From Bacillus subtilis (lineage in GTDB: Bacteria > Bacillota > Bacilli > Bacillales > Bacillaceae_C): DNA of 64,000 bases. A program made the position numbers and the translations under genes. The notes under the pieces are model-generated. The model ran no database searches. It was not told the origin of the DNA and saw only the letters and a program-made list of their open reading frames with translations. The stretch lies in assembly GCF_008764245.1 (NCBI RefSeq), contig NZ_VTQV01000002.1, positions 31,091 through 95,090 of the forward strand, written 5' to 3'. This document shows, piece after piece, positions 43,873 through 51,367 of this stretch. The first letter of the stretch is position 1, and each line of letters begins with the position of its first letter.

Positions 43873-44865
43873 ATGAACCAATCAAATAATGGTTTATTTC
43901 ACGAATTGAAAAGAAAAGTACAAGGATGGGACAGAAAGATCGTATTTCCAGAAGCATTGGATGCTCGAGTTTTAGTTGCTGCGGGACGTCTCGCTTCGGA
44001 GGAAGTTCTTACTCCTGTTTTAATTGGTGATATGAATGAAATTCAAAATAAAGCAAAAGAACATAAGATTTCTTTAGATCGTATGGAGATCTATGATCCG
44101 AAAAATTATATTGAAATCGATCAAATGATTGCAGCATTTGTGGAACGTAGAAAGGGAAAAGCAACAGAGGAAGATGCTAAGAAATTATTGCAAGATGAAA
44201 ATTATTTTGGCACGATGTTGGTTTACATGGGCAAAGCGGATGGTTTGGTAAGTGGTGCTGCCCATTCAACAGCAGATACAGTAAGACCTGCTTTACAGAT
44301 TATTAAAATGAAGCCAGGATTAAGCAAAACTTCTGGTGTTTTTGTGATGGTAAGGGACGATGAAAAATATGTATTTGCTGATTGTGCTATCAATATTGCT
44401 CCGAATTCACAAGATTTAGCCGAAATTGCAGTAGAGAGTGCCAAAACGGCTAAAATGTTTGATGTCGATCCACGTGTTGCTTTGCTCAGCTTTTCTACAA
44501 AAGGCTCCGCTGTTTCGGATGAAACGAAAAAAGTAGAAGAAGCTTTACGGTTGGCAAAAGAAATGGACCCTGCGCTTGTGATTGATGGGGAAATCCAATT
44601 TGACGCTGCGATTGTTCCTTCTGTTTCCAATAAAAAGGCGCCAGATTCTCCACTTCAAGGAGATGCGACCGTATTTGTTTTCCCAAGTCTTGAAGCTGGT
44701 AATATTGGCTACAAAATTGCTCAACGTTTAGGTGGCTTTGAGGCAGTCGGTCCGATTTTGCAAGGGCTGAATTCACCAGTCAATGACCTCTCTCGCGGAT
44801 GTAGTGAAGAAGATGTCTATAATTTAGCGCTTGTTACAGCTATCCAATCCATGGAGAAAAACTAG
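43873..44865 (+). CDS. pta: phosphate acetyltransferase
   Basis: 330 residues, the short single-domain Pta. Converts acetyl-CoA and phosphate to acetyl phosphate for overflow metabolism. SGAAHSTADTVRPALQIIK and KAPDSPLQGDATVFVFP are family signatures. ATG at 43873 after AAGGAGG; the ATG at 43855 would overlap that site. lipL begins 13 bp downstream. No convincing cre was found before it, although B. subtilis pta has one. Confidence 0.94.
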   Translation: MNQSNNGLFHELKRKVQGWDRKIVFPEALDARVLVAAGRLASEEVLTPVLIGDMNEIQNKAKEHKISLDRMEIYDPKNYIEIDQMIAAFVERRKGKATEEDAKKLLQDENYFGTMLVYMGKADGLVSGAAHSTADTVRPALQIIKMKPGLSKTSGVFVMVRDDEKYVFADCAINIAPNSQDLAEIAVESAKTAKMFDVDPRVALLSFSTKGSAVSDETKKVEEALRLAKEMDPALVIDGEIQFDAAIVPSVSNKKAPDSPLQGDATVFVFPSLEAGNIGYKIAQRLGGFEAVGPILQGLNSPVNDLSRGCSEEDVYNLALVTAIQSMEKN

Positions 44866-44878
44866 TAGGAGAAAAAGA

Positions 44879-45712
44879 ATGTCAGAGTTATTAAGACAAA
44901 AGGAATGGCGGTTTATAGATCAATCGGGATATAATCCGTATTTTCATGCCATCCAATCGTTCGCCATGGACGATACTTTGTGCAGGTCAGTGGGGAGTGG
45001 GGAATCTCCCCCTACCCTGCGTGCATGGGTCCATCCGCCCACTTTAGTATTAGGAATCCAAGATACAAAACTTCCCGATCTACATGCAGGTCTGCGATTT
45101 TTGGAAGAAAAAAATTACAAAGGGATTGTCCGTAATTCCGGTGGATTGGCAGTGGCATTAGATGAAGGTGTGTTAAATCTATCCTTAATTTTCCCAGATA
45201 CGGAGAAGGGGATTGATATTAACCGAGGGTATGATGCCATGTGGGAGCTTGTAAAGTTGATGTTTGCTGATTTGGATTGTGACATTGAGGCGCGAGAAAT
45301 TGTCGGTTCCTATTGCCCTGGAAGCTATGATCTCAGCATCAATGGAAAAAAATTCGCCGGCATTTCCCAACGGAGAATTCGAAAAGCCGTGGCCGTGCAA
45401 ATCTATCTTTGCGTATCAGGAAGTGGTACTAAACGGGCCGCACTCGTAAAAGAATTTTACGAACGTGCTCAGTATCAAGTATCTACAAAGTTTGTGTTTC
45501 CAGATATCCGGGTAAATGTAATGGCTTCGATATCAGAATTATTAGGAGTAGAATTTTCAATTCAATCCGTTATGCAAAGATTTCTTCATGTCATGAATGG
45601 TAAGTGTGACAAACTATTTATGGATCAACTTCATGGCGTGGAATTGGAATGGTTCCAAGAATATTATGAGCGAATGATCAGGCGGAATGAACAGATCGTT
45701 ATAGAAAAATAG
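44879..45712 (+). CDS. lipL: octanoyl-[GcvH]:protein N-octanoyltransferase LipL
   Basis: 277 residues, biotin/lipoate ligase fold without an ATP-binding loop. Catalytic cysteine C146 in GSYCPGSYDLSI, lysine in GKKFAGISQRR. Moves octanoyl from GcvH to E2 subunits of 2-oxoacid dehydrogenases in the Bacillus lipoylation relay. ATG 7 nt after AGGAG. Follows pta closely, as ywfL lies near pta in B. subtilis. The related LipM is distinguished by context only. Confidence 0.88.
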   Translation: MSELLRQKEWRFIDQSGYNPYFHAIQSFAMDDTLCRSVGSGESPPTLRAWVHPPTLVLGIQDTKLPDLHAGLRFLEEKNYKGIVRNSGGLAVALDEGVLNLSLIFPDTEKGIDINRGYDAMWELVKLMFADLDCDIEAREIVGSYCPGSYDLSINGKKFAGISQRRIRKAVAVQIYLCVSGSGTKRAALVKEFYERAQYQVSTKFVFPDIRVNVMASISELLGVEFSIQSVMQRFLHVMNGKCDKLFMDQLHGVELEWFQEYYERMIRRNEQIVIEK

Positions 45713-45746
45713 AGCCGAGACAGGGGGAGTCACGGCTCTATTTTTA
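45711..45746 (+). terminator. terminator of pta-lipL
   Basis: AGAGCCG-A-GAC/GTC-A-CGGCTCT followed by ATTTTT. It starts at the lipL stop codon. Confidence 0.85.
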
Positions 45747-45780
45747 CATCTATATTATAAAAACAGTTATACATAATCAG

Positions 45781-46104
45781 GCCCACGGGATGTGGGCTAG
45801 AACGGCGTTGCCACAGGACGGTGGCCCACAGGATGTGGGTCACAAAGGCGTTGCGCCAGGACGGCGCGTATTTAGCCTTTGATCCATAGTTTGGCCGTTC
45901 ATCCTTACTCATCAAGTTTGTACGTCGCTGAACAGTCGCCTCCGCTTTTCTTGTGTCTAGCTCCGGCTCCTAGCTGCTAGCAAACTTTCGGTGCCTTCCT
46001 ACGATAAGTCAACATCAACTCGCCTCTGGCTCGTTGTGTTTCCTTTATCTCGTCAGGCCCCTAGAAAGTTTGTACGCAGCTAAACAGTCGCCTCCGCTTT
46101 TCTT
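45781..46104 (-). repeat. composite dispersed repeat with four AGGA/GGGA-loop hairpins
   Basis: Four micro-hairpins in 87 bp: GCCCAC-GGGAT-GTGGGC (45781), GCCAC-AGGACG-GTGGC (45810), CCCAC-AGGAT-GTGGG (45825) and GCGCC-AGGAC-GGCGC (45853). Then a family-A arm (GTTTGTACGTCGCT, CGCTTTTCTTG) and a full family-A copy in minus orientation (CTAGCAAACTTTCGG, GATAAGTCAACATC, GTGTTTCCTTTATCTCG) ending CGCTTTTCTTG at 46104. No gene in this stretch. Confidence 0.85.
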
Positions 46105-46105
46105 G

Positions 46106-46822
46106 TCACTCCGCCATTTTTTCTAGGTTGCCGTTTCGATCCATTTTAAAGGATGTGGGGGGAGTTTCTTCTTCGTCAAATAGAACGAGTTTTCGAGCGC
46201 GATTTAATATTTTCATGAGGGTCTCATAGTCTTCCTGCATTGTGACGGAGTTGTCCTCCAATTTTGCAACTTGCTTTTGGAGAGAATTGTTTTCGGCCTC
46301 TAAATCACGGATTTGTTTTTTCAATCTTTCATTCTCTCTTTGCAAGATCTCTTGTTGGATGTCTGAGTTTTGCAAATTTTGTAAGTAAGAAATGACTTTT
46401 TGCATATTCATATCGCCAGTTGGTTCAACTGGTGCGGGTAAAAGGTTTCCTTGGAAGTTAGTAGACTCTGATTTCATCGTCGCACTATTTAAGATTTCAA
46501 ATGCTTCATCCATTTCCATATCAGCCTCGTCGAGAAGTGTCATTGGTGGCTGATAAAGTAATTTCTTTTTACCACCTTGCTCTTTCCCCATAATGCGGTG
46601 TCGTTGCTTCCGCTGCTTTTTAGCTAAATCCAGGGCCTTTTCATATTGGTGCCGAACCACGGCATTCCACCTAAATCCACATGCAGCAGAGGTACGATTT
46701 AATTTGTCTCCCACTTCTTCAAAAGCATTTAACTGTGTACTTCCTTCGCGAACATGCCTTAACACCGTTTCCGCTAGTAATAAATCATTCTCTTCTGTCC
46801 ATGCGTCTTGTCTTGTTTTCAT
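46106..46822 (-). CDS. rsfA: RsfA-family prespore regulator
   Basis: 238 residues. N-terminal Myb/SANT-like domain ([22 protein letters not shown]...[12 protein letters not shown]), basic linker KKQRKQRHR, then a coiled coil (about 160-205, [23 protein letters not shown]). RsfA is made under SigF in the forespore and modulates SigF-dependent genes. The third of three close ATG codons is taken, 9 nt after AGGAG. Same place as ywfN in B. subtilis. Confidence 0.9.
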   Translation of the reverse strand: MKTRQDAWTEENDLLLAETVLRHVREGSTQLNAFEEVGDKLNRTSAACGFRWNAVVRHQYEKALDLAKKQRKQRHRIMGKEQGGKKKLLYQPPMTLLDEADMEMDEAFEILNSATMKSESTNFQGNLLPAPVEPTGDMNMQKVISYLQNLQNSDIQQEILQRENERLKKQIRDLEAENNSLQKQVAKLEDNSVTMQEDYETLMKILNRARKLVLFDEEETPPTSFKMDRNGNLEKMAE

Positions 46823-46883
46823 TCTCATCATCTCCTAATTTTTTCTCCCAGAATAATTTTTCCTTTTTGAACATCTTCTTTTA

Positions 46884-46966
46884 AGCATTTGTAAGTTGAA
46901 GCAGGCAAAGCTACAATCAGATTGGCTAACTTCATTTCTGTTAGATTAAACAAATGCTAACTTTTT
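46884..46966 (+). other. possible attenuator-like structure in the rsfA-ywfO gap
   Basis: Within the 404-bp gap, CTAAC (46926-46930), GTTAG (46940-46944) and CTAAC (46957-46961) followed by CTTTTTT allow two mutually exclusive hairpins, the second being terminator-like. An outer pair AGCATTTGT/ACAAATGCT (46884/46950) encloses them. No promoter or known riboswitch core was recognised. A TATAAT at 47189 may serve ywfO. The rest of the gap holds nothing I can name. Confidence 0.35.
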
Positions 46967-47226
46967 TGATTAGTACTATCATGGACAGGTCAAATCATTT
47001 TTATACCAAAATAAAAAACAATTATGATAAATTATGGTAAATAGTTGTAATACGTGTAGGATTTAATGAAAAATCGCTTGAAAATCTGAGCAAATAACAC
47101 GGCTACATCCTTTAATTTCAATTTTATTGAATGCCTTTAAACATAAGTTGATAGGAAATCGATGCTTTATATAAGTCTGTAAAGCCGCTATAATAAAATT
47201 ATGATAGATAGGAAGAGGGCCAGACA

Positions 47227-48528
47227 ATGGATCATTCCAATTTAAAATTAAGTGAAGAAAAAGTATTTAAAGACCCTGTTCATCGCTATGTTCATGTACA
47301 AGATCAAATTATTTGGGACTTGATCGGAACAAAAGAATTTCAACGTTTAAGACGAATTAAACAGTTGGGGACGACTTATTTAACCTTTCATGGGGCAGAA
47401 CATAGTCGTTTTAATCATTCACTTGGGGTATATGAAATTGTACGTAGAATTGTCGATGATGTCTTTCAAGGACGTCCAGAGTGGAACGAAAATGAAAGGC
47501 TTCTTTCCTTATGTGCGGCGCTTTTGCATGATCTTGGCCATGGGCCATTCTCACATTCATTCGAGAAAGTGTATCATACGGATCATGAACAGTTTACAAG
47601 GAACATTATTTTGGGTGATACAGAGGTTCACGCTGTTTTACATAAAGTAGGAGCCGATTTTCCGCAAAAAGTCGCTGATGTTATCGGGAAAACCTATCCA
47701 GATAAGCTTGTTGTCAGTTTGATTTCCAGTCAAATTGATGCTGATCGTATGGACTATCTGCAGCGGGATGCTTATTTTACGGGCGTAAGCTACGGGCATT
47801 TTGATATGGAACGAATCATGCGGGTCATGCGGCCAACAGAAGATCAAGTTGTCTTTAAAGCGACCGGTATGCATGCTGTAGAAGATTATATTATGAGTCG
47901 CTATCAAATGTATTGGCAAGTGTATTTTCACCCGGTTACGCGCAGTGCTGAAGTGATCTTGACCAAGATATTACAACGAGCAAAAGCTTTATACCAAGAT
48001 GCTTATCAATTCAAATATTACCCTACTCATTTTATTTCCTTATTTGAAGAAAAAATAAGTTTAGAGGATTACTTAAAATTAGATGAGCCTGTGATCCTTT
48101 ATTATTTCCAAATGTGGGAAGAAGAGGAAGACGTCATTTTACAAGATCTATGCTCCCGATTTATGAATCGGAAATTATTTAAATATGTGGAGTTTGACCC
48201 GTCAAAACAATATAAACTGCTTGGACAGTTAGAAGAGCTTTTTAAAAAAGCGGAAATTGATCCTGACTATTATTTGGCTGTTGATTCCTCATCCGATTTG
48301 CCGTATGATTTTTATCGGCCTGGTGAGGAAGAGGAACGTCTCCCGATCCATTTATTAATGCCAAATCAGGAGCGACATGAATTATCTCGAGAATCTGCCA
48401 TTGTTGAAGCGATATCCGGCAAACGACGGACAGATCATAAATTATATTATCCACGTGAACTGCTTCTAGATGATTCGAAGCATCGAGAAGTGAAGCAGCA
48501 AATTTTGTCCATCTTAGAGAAACACTAA
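47227..48528 (+). CDS. ywfO: HD-domain phosphohydrolase YwfO
   Basis: 433 residues. HD metal site: H...HD...D in EHSRFNHSLGVYEI, LLHDLGHGPFSH and QIDADRMDYL. dGTPase-like fold; the Enterococcus homologue hydrolyses dNTPs to nucleosides and triphosphate. C-terminal part mixed alpha/beta, probably oligomerising. GGAAGAGGG precedes the ATG. Confidence 0.88.
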   Translation: MDHSNLKLSEEKVFKDPVHRYVHVQDQIIWDLIGTKEFQRLRRIKQLGTTYLTFHGAEHSRFNHSLGVYEIVRRIVDDVFQGRPEWNENERLLSLCAALLHDLGHGPFSHSFEKVYHTDHEQFTRNIILGDTEVHAVLHKVGADFPQKVADVIGKTYPDKLVVSLISSQIDADRMDYLQRDAYFTGVSYGHFDMERIMRVMRPTEDQVVFKATGMHAVEDYIMSRYQMYWQVYFHPVTRSAEVILTKILQRAKALYQDAYQFKYYPTHFISLFEEKISLEDYLKLDEPVILYYFQMWEEEEDVILQDLCSRFMNRKLFKYVEFDPSKQYKLLGQLEELFKKAEIDPDYYLAVDSSSDLPYDFYRPGEEEERLPIHLLMPNQERHELSRESAIVEAISGKRRTDHKLYYPRELLLDDSKHREVKQQILSILEKH

Positions 48529-48536
48529 AATTGCAG

Positions 48537-48680
48537 GTTCAAAAAGGAGGATAAAAAGGACCAAGAAGTTCGAGGCGGTGCAGTTTCGAGCAGCGGAATG
48601 TATGCTTTTAAATACATGAGCAGCACAGAAACAAGCCAACGAAGAAATTCGAAGTGTCATTTTTACCGGACTTTTTGAAC
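48537..48680. repeat. 144-bp nested inverted-repeat element (candidate structured RNA)
   Basis: Outer arms GTTCAAAAAG (48537-48546) and CTTTTTGAAC (48671-48680) are perfect. AAGTTCGA and TTCGAAG lie inside them, and the centre is a perfect ATGTAT-N8-ATACAT hairpin (48598-48617). GAGCAGC-type sequences flank the centre. No ORF. It occupies nearly the whole ywfO-ywgA gap. I believe similar sequences occur in other Bacillaceae, but cannot check. Confidence 0.75.
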
Positions 48681-48731
48681 ATCCTTTGTAGGAAACTTTG
48701 AATAATTGAACCAGGAGTTGATTCGTTTGCC

Positions 48732-49241
48732 ATGCTGAATGATCATCAAAGATTAATGAATGTATTTGCCTTATCTGGGGAAGTAACAGGACGAAAAAAA
48801 TTACAGAAAATGATCTACATAGCGAAGAAATTGGGCTTTCCTTTTCAGGAAAAATTTGAATTCCACTTTTATGGACCGTATTCTGAAGAATTGAGCTTGC
48901 GCGTTGAGGAATTATGTAATTTTGGATTTTTGGATGAAACGAAAGAAGACAAAGGTGGATATTCTCAATATAAATATAGAATCACCGCAGAGGGTAGTGA
49001 ATTTTTAGAAGAATACGATATAGAAGTTCCAAATTTAAAAGAGTGCTTGACCAATATGAATGAGCAAAGCGCCCGTTTTCTTGAACTCGTGTCAACGGTG
49101 CTTTATTTTGAACATGATCCGCGTGAAGAGGTCGAGGAGAAAATCCAGACACTAAAGCCAAAACAAGGGTACACAAGTGAGGAAATTGAGGAAGCTTATC
49201 AGTATATCGCAATGTTAAGAAAGACAAAAATATCTGATTAA
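48732..49241 (+). CDS. ywgA: YwgA-family protein
   Basis: 169 residues. GRKKLQKMIYIAKKLGFPFQEKFEFHFYGPYSEEL is the core of a winged-helix-like domain also found in DUF4065/antitoxin-type proteins. No catalytic residues recognised. The ribosome site AGGAG is 14 nt from the ATG, farther than usual, but no better in-frame start exists. Conserved next to ywfO in Bacilli. Function unknown. Confidence 0.8.
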   Translation: MLNDHQRLMNVFALSGEVTGRKKLQKMIYIAKKLGFPFQEKFEFHFYGPYSEELSLRVEELCNFGFLDETKEDKGGYSQYKYRITAEGSEFLEEYDIEVPNLKECLTNMNEQSARFLELVSTVLYFEHDPREEVEEKIQTLKPKQGYTSEEIEEAYQYIAMLRKTKISD

Positions 49242-49261
49242 AAGTTGAGCGGTTAAGAGCG

Positions 49262-49358
49262 AAAAGTCCTGTCATCGTGCATTTTAGATTAGAACGGCGA
49301 AGACACTCTTCTATGGTGCCTAAGCCGTTCTCCCGATTTCAAGATGCTTGCGCTTTTC
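49262..49358. repeat. degenerate fragment of the dispersed repeat
   Basis: AGAACGGC pairs with GCCGTTCT across a 25-bp loop, and the stretch ends TTGCGCTTTTCTT, the tip of family A. It may act as terminator between the convergent ywgA and ywhB. Confidence 0.5.
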
Positions 49359-49547
49359 TTAGTTTTCATCACTTAAGCGTTTTCCGCCAACTGCATAATG
49401 ATTTTTGCTCATTTCCTCGATAAAGACGACAATTTTTTCTTTAGGGGCGTCTACGGTCTCACTTACAGCGGCTGTGACCTTATCAACAAGGGCCTTTTTT
49501 TGTTCTTCAGTTCGACCCTCAAGCATTTTTACTGTCACATAAGGCAT
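49359..49547 (-). CDS. ywhB: 4-oxalocrotonate tautomerase homologue YwhB
   Basis: 62 residues. ATG at 49547 makes the mature protein start with Pro1 (PYVTVKML), the catalytic base of this superfamily, and GAGAGGTG lies 6 nt upstream. Conserved arginines at EGRTEEQK. Small hexameric tautomerases of this type isomerise 2-hydroxymuconate-like acids. The true substrate in Bacillus is unclear. Confidence 0.88.
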   Translation of the reverse strand: MPYVTVKMLEGRTEEQKKALVDKVTAAVSETVDAPKEKIVVFIEEMSKNHYAVGGKRLSDEN

Positions 49548-49701
49548 TTCCATCACCTCTCCATTAAGTTATGTACAACTAAAAGTGTATTCCTTTTGTG
49601 AAGTTGAAGCAATACTTAGAACAGATTGAATGAGGTTTATCCGAAATTTTTGTATAATATGTAACAAGCGTAGATATTCTTAATAATGAGGAGTTGGATA
49701 T

Positions 49702-50367
49702 GTGGAAAGATTTCTAGAAAGTTTTTTGCGATTTCCATTAGAACAATTGCCACTGATTGTGGTGGTTTTATTGATAGCTTTTACTGTCCATGAGTTTGCC
49801 CATGCTTTTACAGCTTATAAATTGGGGGACAATACAGCGAAGGAGCAGGGAAGATTAACACTTAATCCGATTCAGCACTTAGATCCGATTGGTACATTAC
49901 TAATTTTGATTGCTGGTTTTGGCTGGGCTCGGCCTGTGCCTGTCAATCGATATCGTTTTAAAAACCCGCGGGTAGGTGGAATTTTTGTCTCTCTTATGGG
50001 ACCGATCAGTAATTTTATCCTCGCGATTATCGGCACGGGTATTTTCTACATATTTGTTGCAACAGGAGTTGCCGGATCTTTGCATCCACTCGTAATTCAA
50101 TTTTTTAATCTGTTTATTTATTTTAATGTACTATTATTTGTTTTTAATCTACTGCCTCTACCACCTTTAGATGGGTATCGGATTTTAGAAGATCTTTTAC
50201 CAACGAGAGTGCGAGCGAAGATGACGCAATACGAATCATTTGGCGCTCTTATTTTCATAATTTTAGTGATTACGCCGTTAGGGAGATATACGATATATCC
50301 GATTATTAATACGGCCATTCCCTTTTTCATTCAAAGTATCCAACGGATGTTTTCGACATTTTTATAG
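49702..50367 (+). CDS. ywhC: site-2 protease family membrane metalloprotease YwhC
   Basis: 221 residues, about 5-6 spans. Zinc motif HEFAH at 30-34 within the first span and the matching aspartate motif PPLDGYRIL in a later one, as in M50 S2P enzymes; NPIQHLDPIG between. GTG start 8 nt after GAGGAG. It cuts substrates inside the membrane. The target is unknown. Forms an operon with ywhD. Confidence 0.88.
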   Translation: MERFLESFLRFPLEQLPLIVVVLLIAFTVHEFAHAFTAYKLGDNTAKEQGRLTLNPIQHLDPIGTLLILIAGFGWARPVPVNRYRFKNPRVGGIFVSLMGPISNFILAIIGTGIFYIFVATGVAGSLHPLVIQFFNLFIYFNVLLFVFNLLPLPPLDGYRILEDLLPTRVRAKMTQYESFGALIFIILVITPLGRYTIYPIINTAIPFFIQSIQRMFSTFL

Positions 50368-50379
50368 GAGGTTTAGATA

Positions 50380-50901
50380 ATGGAGCCGAATAAGCGCAAA
50401 GTTGAATTTAATATTTTAAAAAACGATCCTGTTGATGGGCATAAAGGATATGGCGTGGGGTCACTTAGTTTAGAAAATGTGACACCTTTATTGATTGATG
50501 TGGCAGAAGGAGAGGTTTGGATTGATCCTCAGGTTATGCATGCTCGTAGTAAAACAGAACGTGGGGTAAGATATGTTAAATCATTAGAGGAATTACTCTC
50601 CCAATATCCTGAAGAAGATACGAAAAAATATTGGGTGATTTGGGTGGTGTTAGAGCGGAAACCTGAGGGGCCTTATTATTCAGGAGTGTCTGCCTGTGAA
50701 TTATATATCAATCGACCTGCTCGTAGAGGATATAAATCAATGCCGCAGCACGTCAATTATATGGATAAGGCGATGAAAGGACATGTTATCGTGGATCATA
50801 TGGACCAAGAGTCGAGACATAAACTTGGGGAATTTTTAAAAGAGTATGATAGCGAGATATGGGAGCGAACGGAAGAAGACGTGAAAAGCGCTTTTCTTTA
50901 A
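50380..50901 (+). CDS. ywhD: YwhD-family protein
   Basis: 173 residues, soluble, conserved through Bacilli next to ywhC. GGAGG before the ATG, 12 bp after ywhC. The segment HARSKTERGVRY and the central WVIWVVLERKPEGPYYSGVSACELYI are the family's conserved cores. No function known. Confidence 0.85.
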   Translation: MEPNKRKVEFNILKNDPVDGHKGYGVGSLSLENVTPLLIDVAEGEVWIDPQVMHARSKTERGVRYVKSLEELLSQYPEEDTKKYWVIWVVLERKPEGPYYSGVSACELYINRPARRGYKSMPQHVNYMDKAMKGHVIVDHMDQESRHKLGEFLKEYDSEIWERTEEDVKSAFL

Positions 50902-51025
50902 AAAAGGATAAACATAAGCATATAAAGTGCAAAATAACCATTTCAAAGGTTCCAATCATTTTCCTTGCCGATTTTGACAAAAATCAGTACACTAACATAT
51001 AGTTTGCACAGCAAACTAGGACACC

Positions 51026-51300
51026 GAAAAGCGGAAGGCGGTTGTCTAGGGGCGACAAGCAAATGTTCTGGAAACACGGAAGGGTGATCTTTTCCTTCCG
51101 AGGTTCCAGGTTATTTGACCTCGAGCCCCTACCGCCTGCAGCTGGACACAGAAAAGCGGAAGGCGGTTGTCTAGGGGCGACAAGCAAATGTTCTGGAAAC
51201 ACGGAAGGGTGATCTTTTCCTTCCGAGGTTCCAGGTTATTTGACCTCGAGCCCCTACCGCCTGCAGCTGGACAAAGAAAAGCGGAAGTCTTTAGTCGCTT
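51026..51300 (+). repeat. dispersed repeat family B, two tandem 125-bp copies plus a partial third
   Basis: GAAAAGCGG starts at 51026, 51151 and 51276, exactly 125 bp apart; the first two copies are nearly identical. Each folds on itself: AGGCGG/CCGCCT, TAGGGGC/GCCCCTA, AAAT/ATTT, CTGGAA/TTCCAG and GGAAGG/CCTTCC in nested order. The first tip and CAGCTGG end resemble family A. It fills the ywhD-pbpG gap; the stretch 50902-51025 before it holds nothing clear. Confidence 0.9.
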
Positions 51301-51305
51301 ACGCC

Positions 51306-51341
51306 AAACAACCTCGAGGCCGCACACCTCGAGGTTGTTTT
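51306..51341. terminator. bidirectional terminator before pbpG end
   Basis: AACAACCTCGAGG/CCTCGAGGTTGTT perfect 13-bp stem around a 7-nt loop; T run on the plus strand. Confidence 0.85.
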
Positions 51342-51367
51342 GTTAGAATATTGGGCGTGCCAGGCAC

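Noticed and set aside
50984..51327. Two short minus-strand frames with repeated peptides
   Set aside because: They are translations of the 125-bp family-B repeats and have no independent support.
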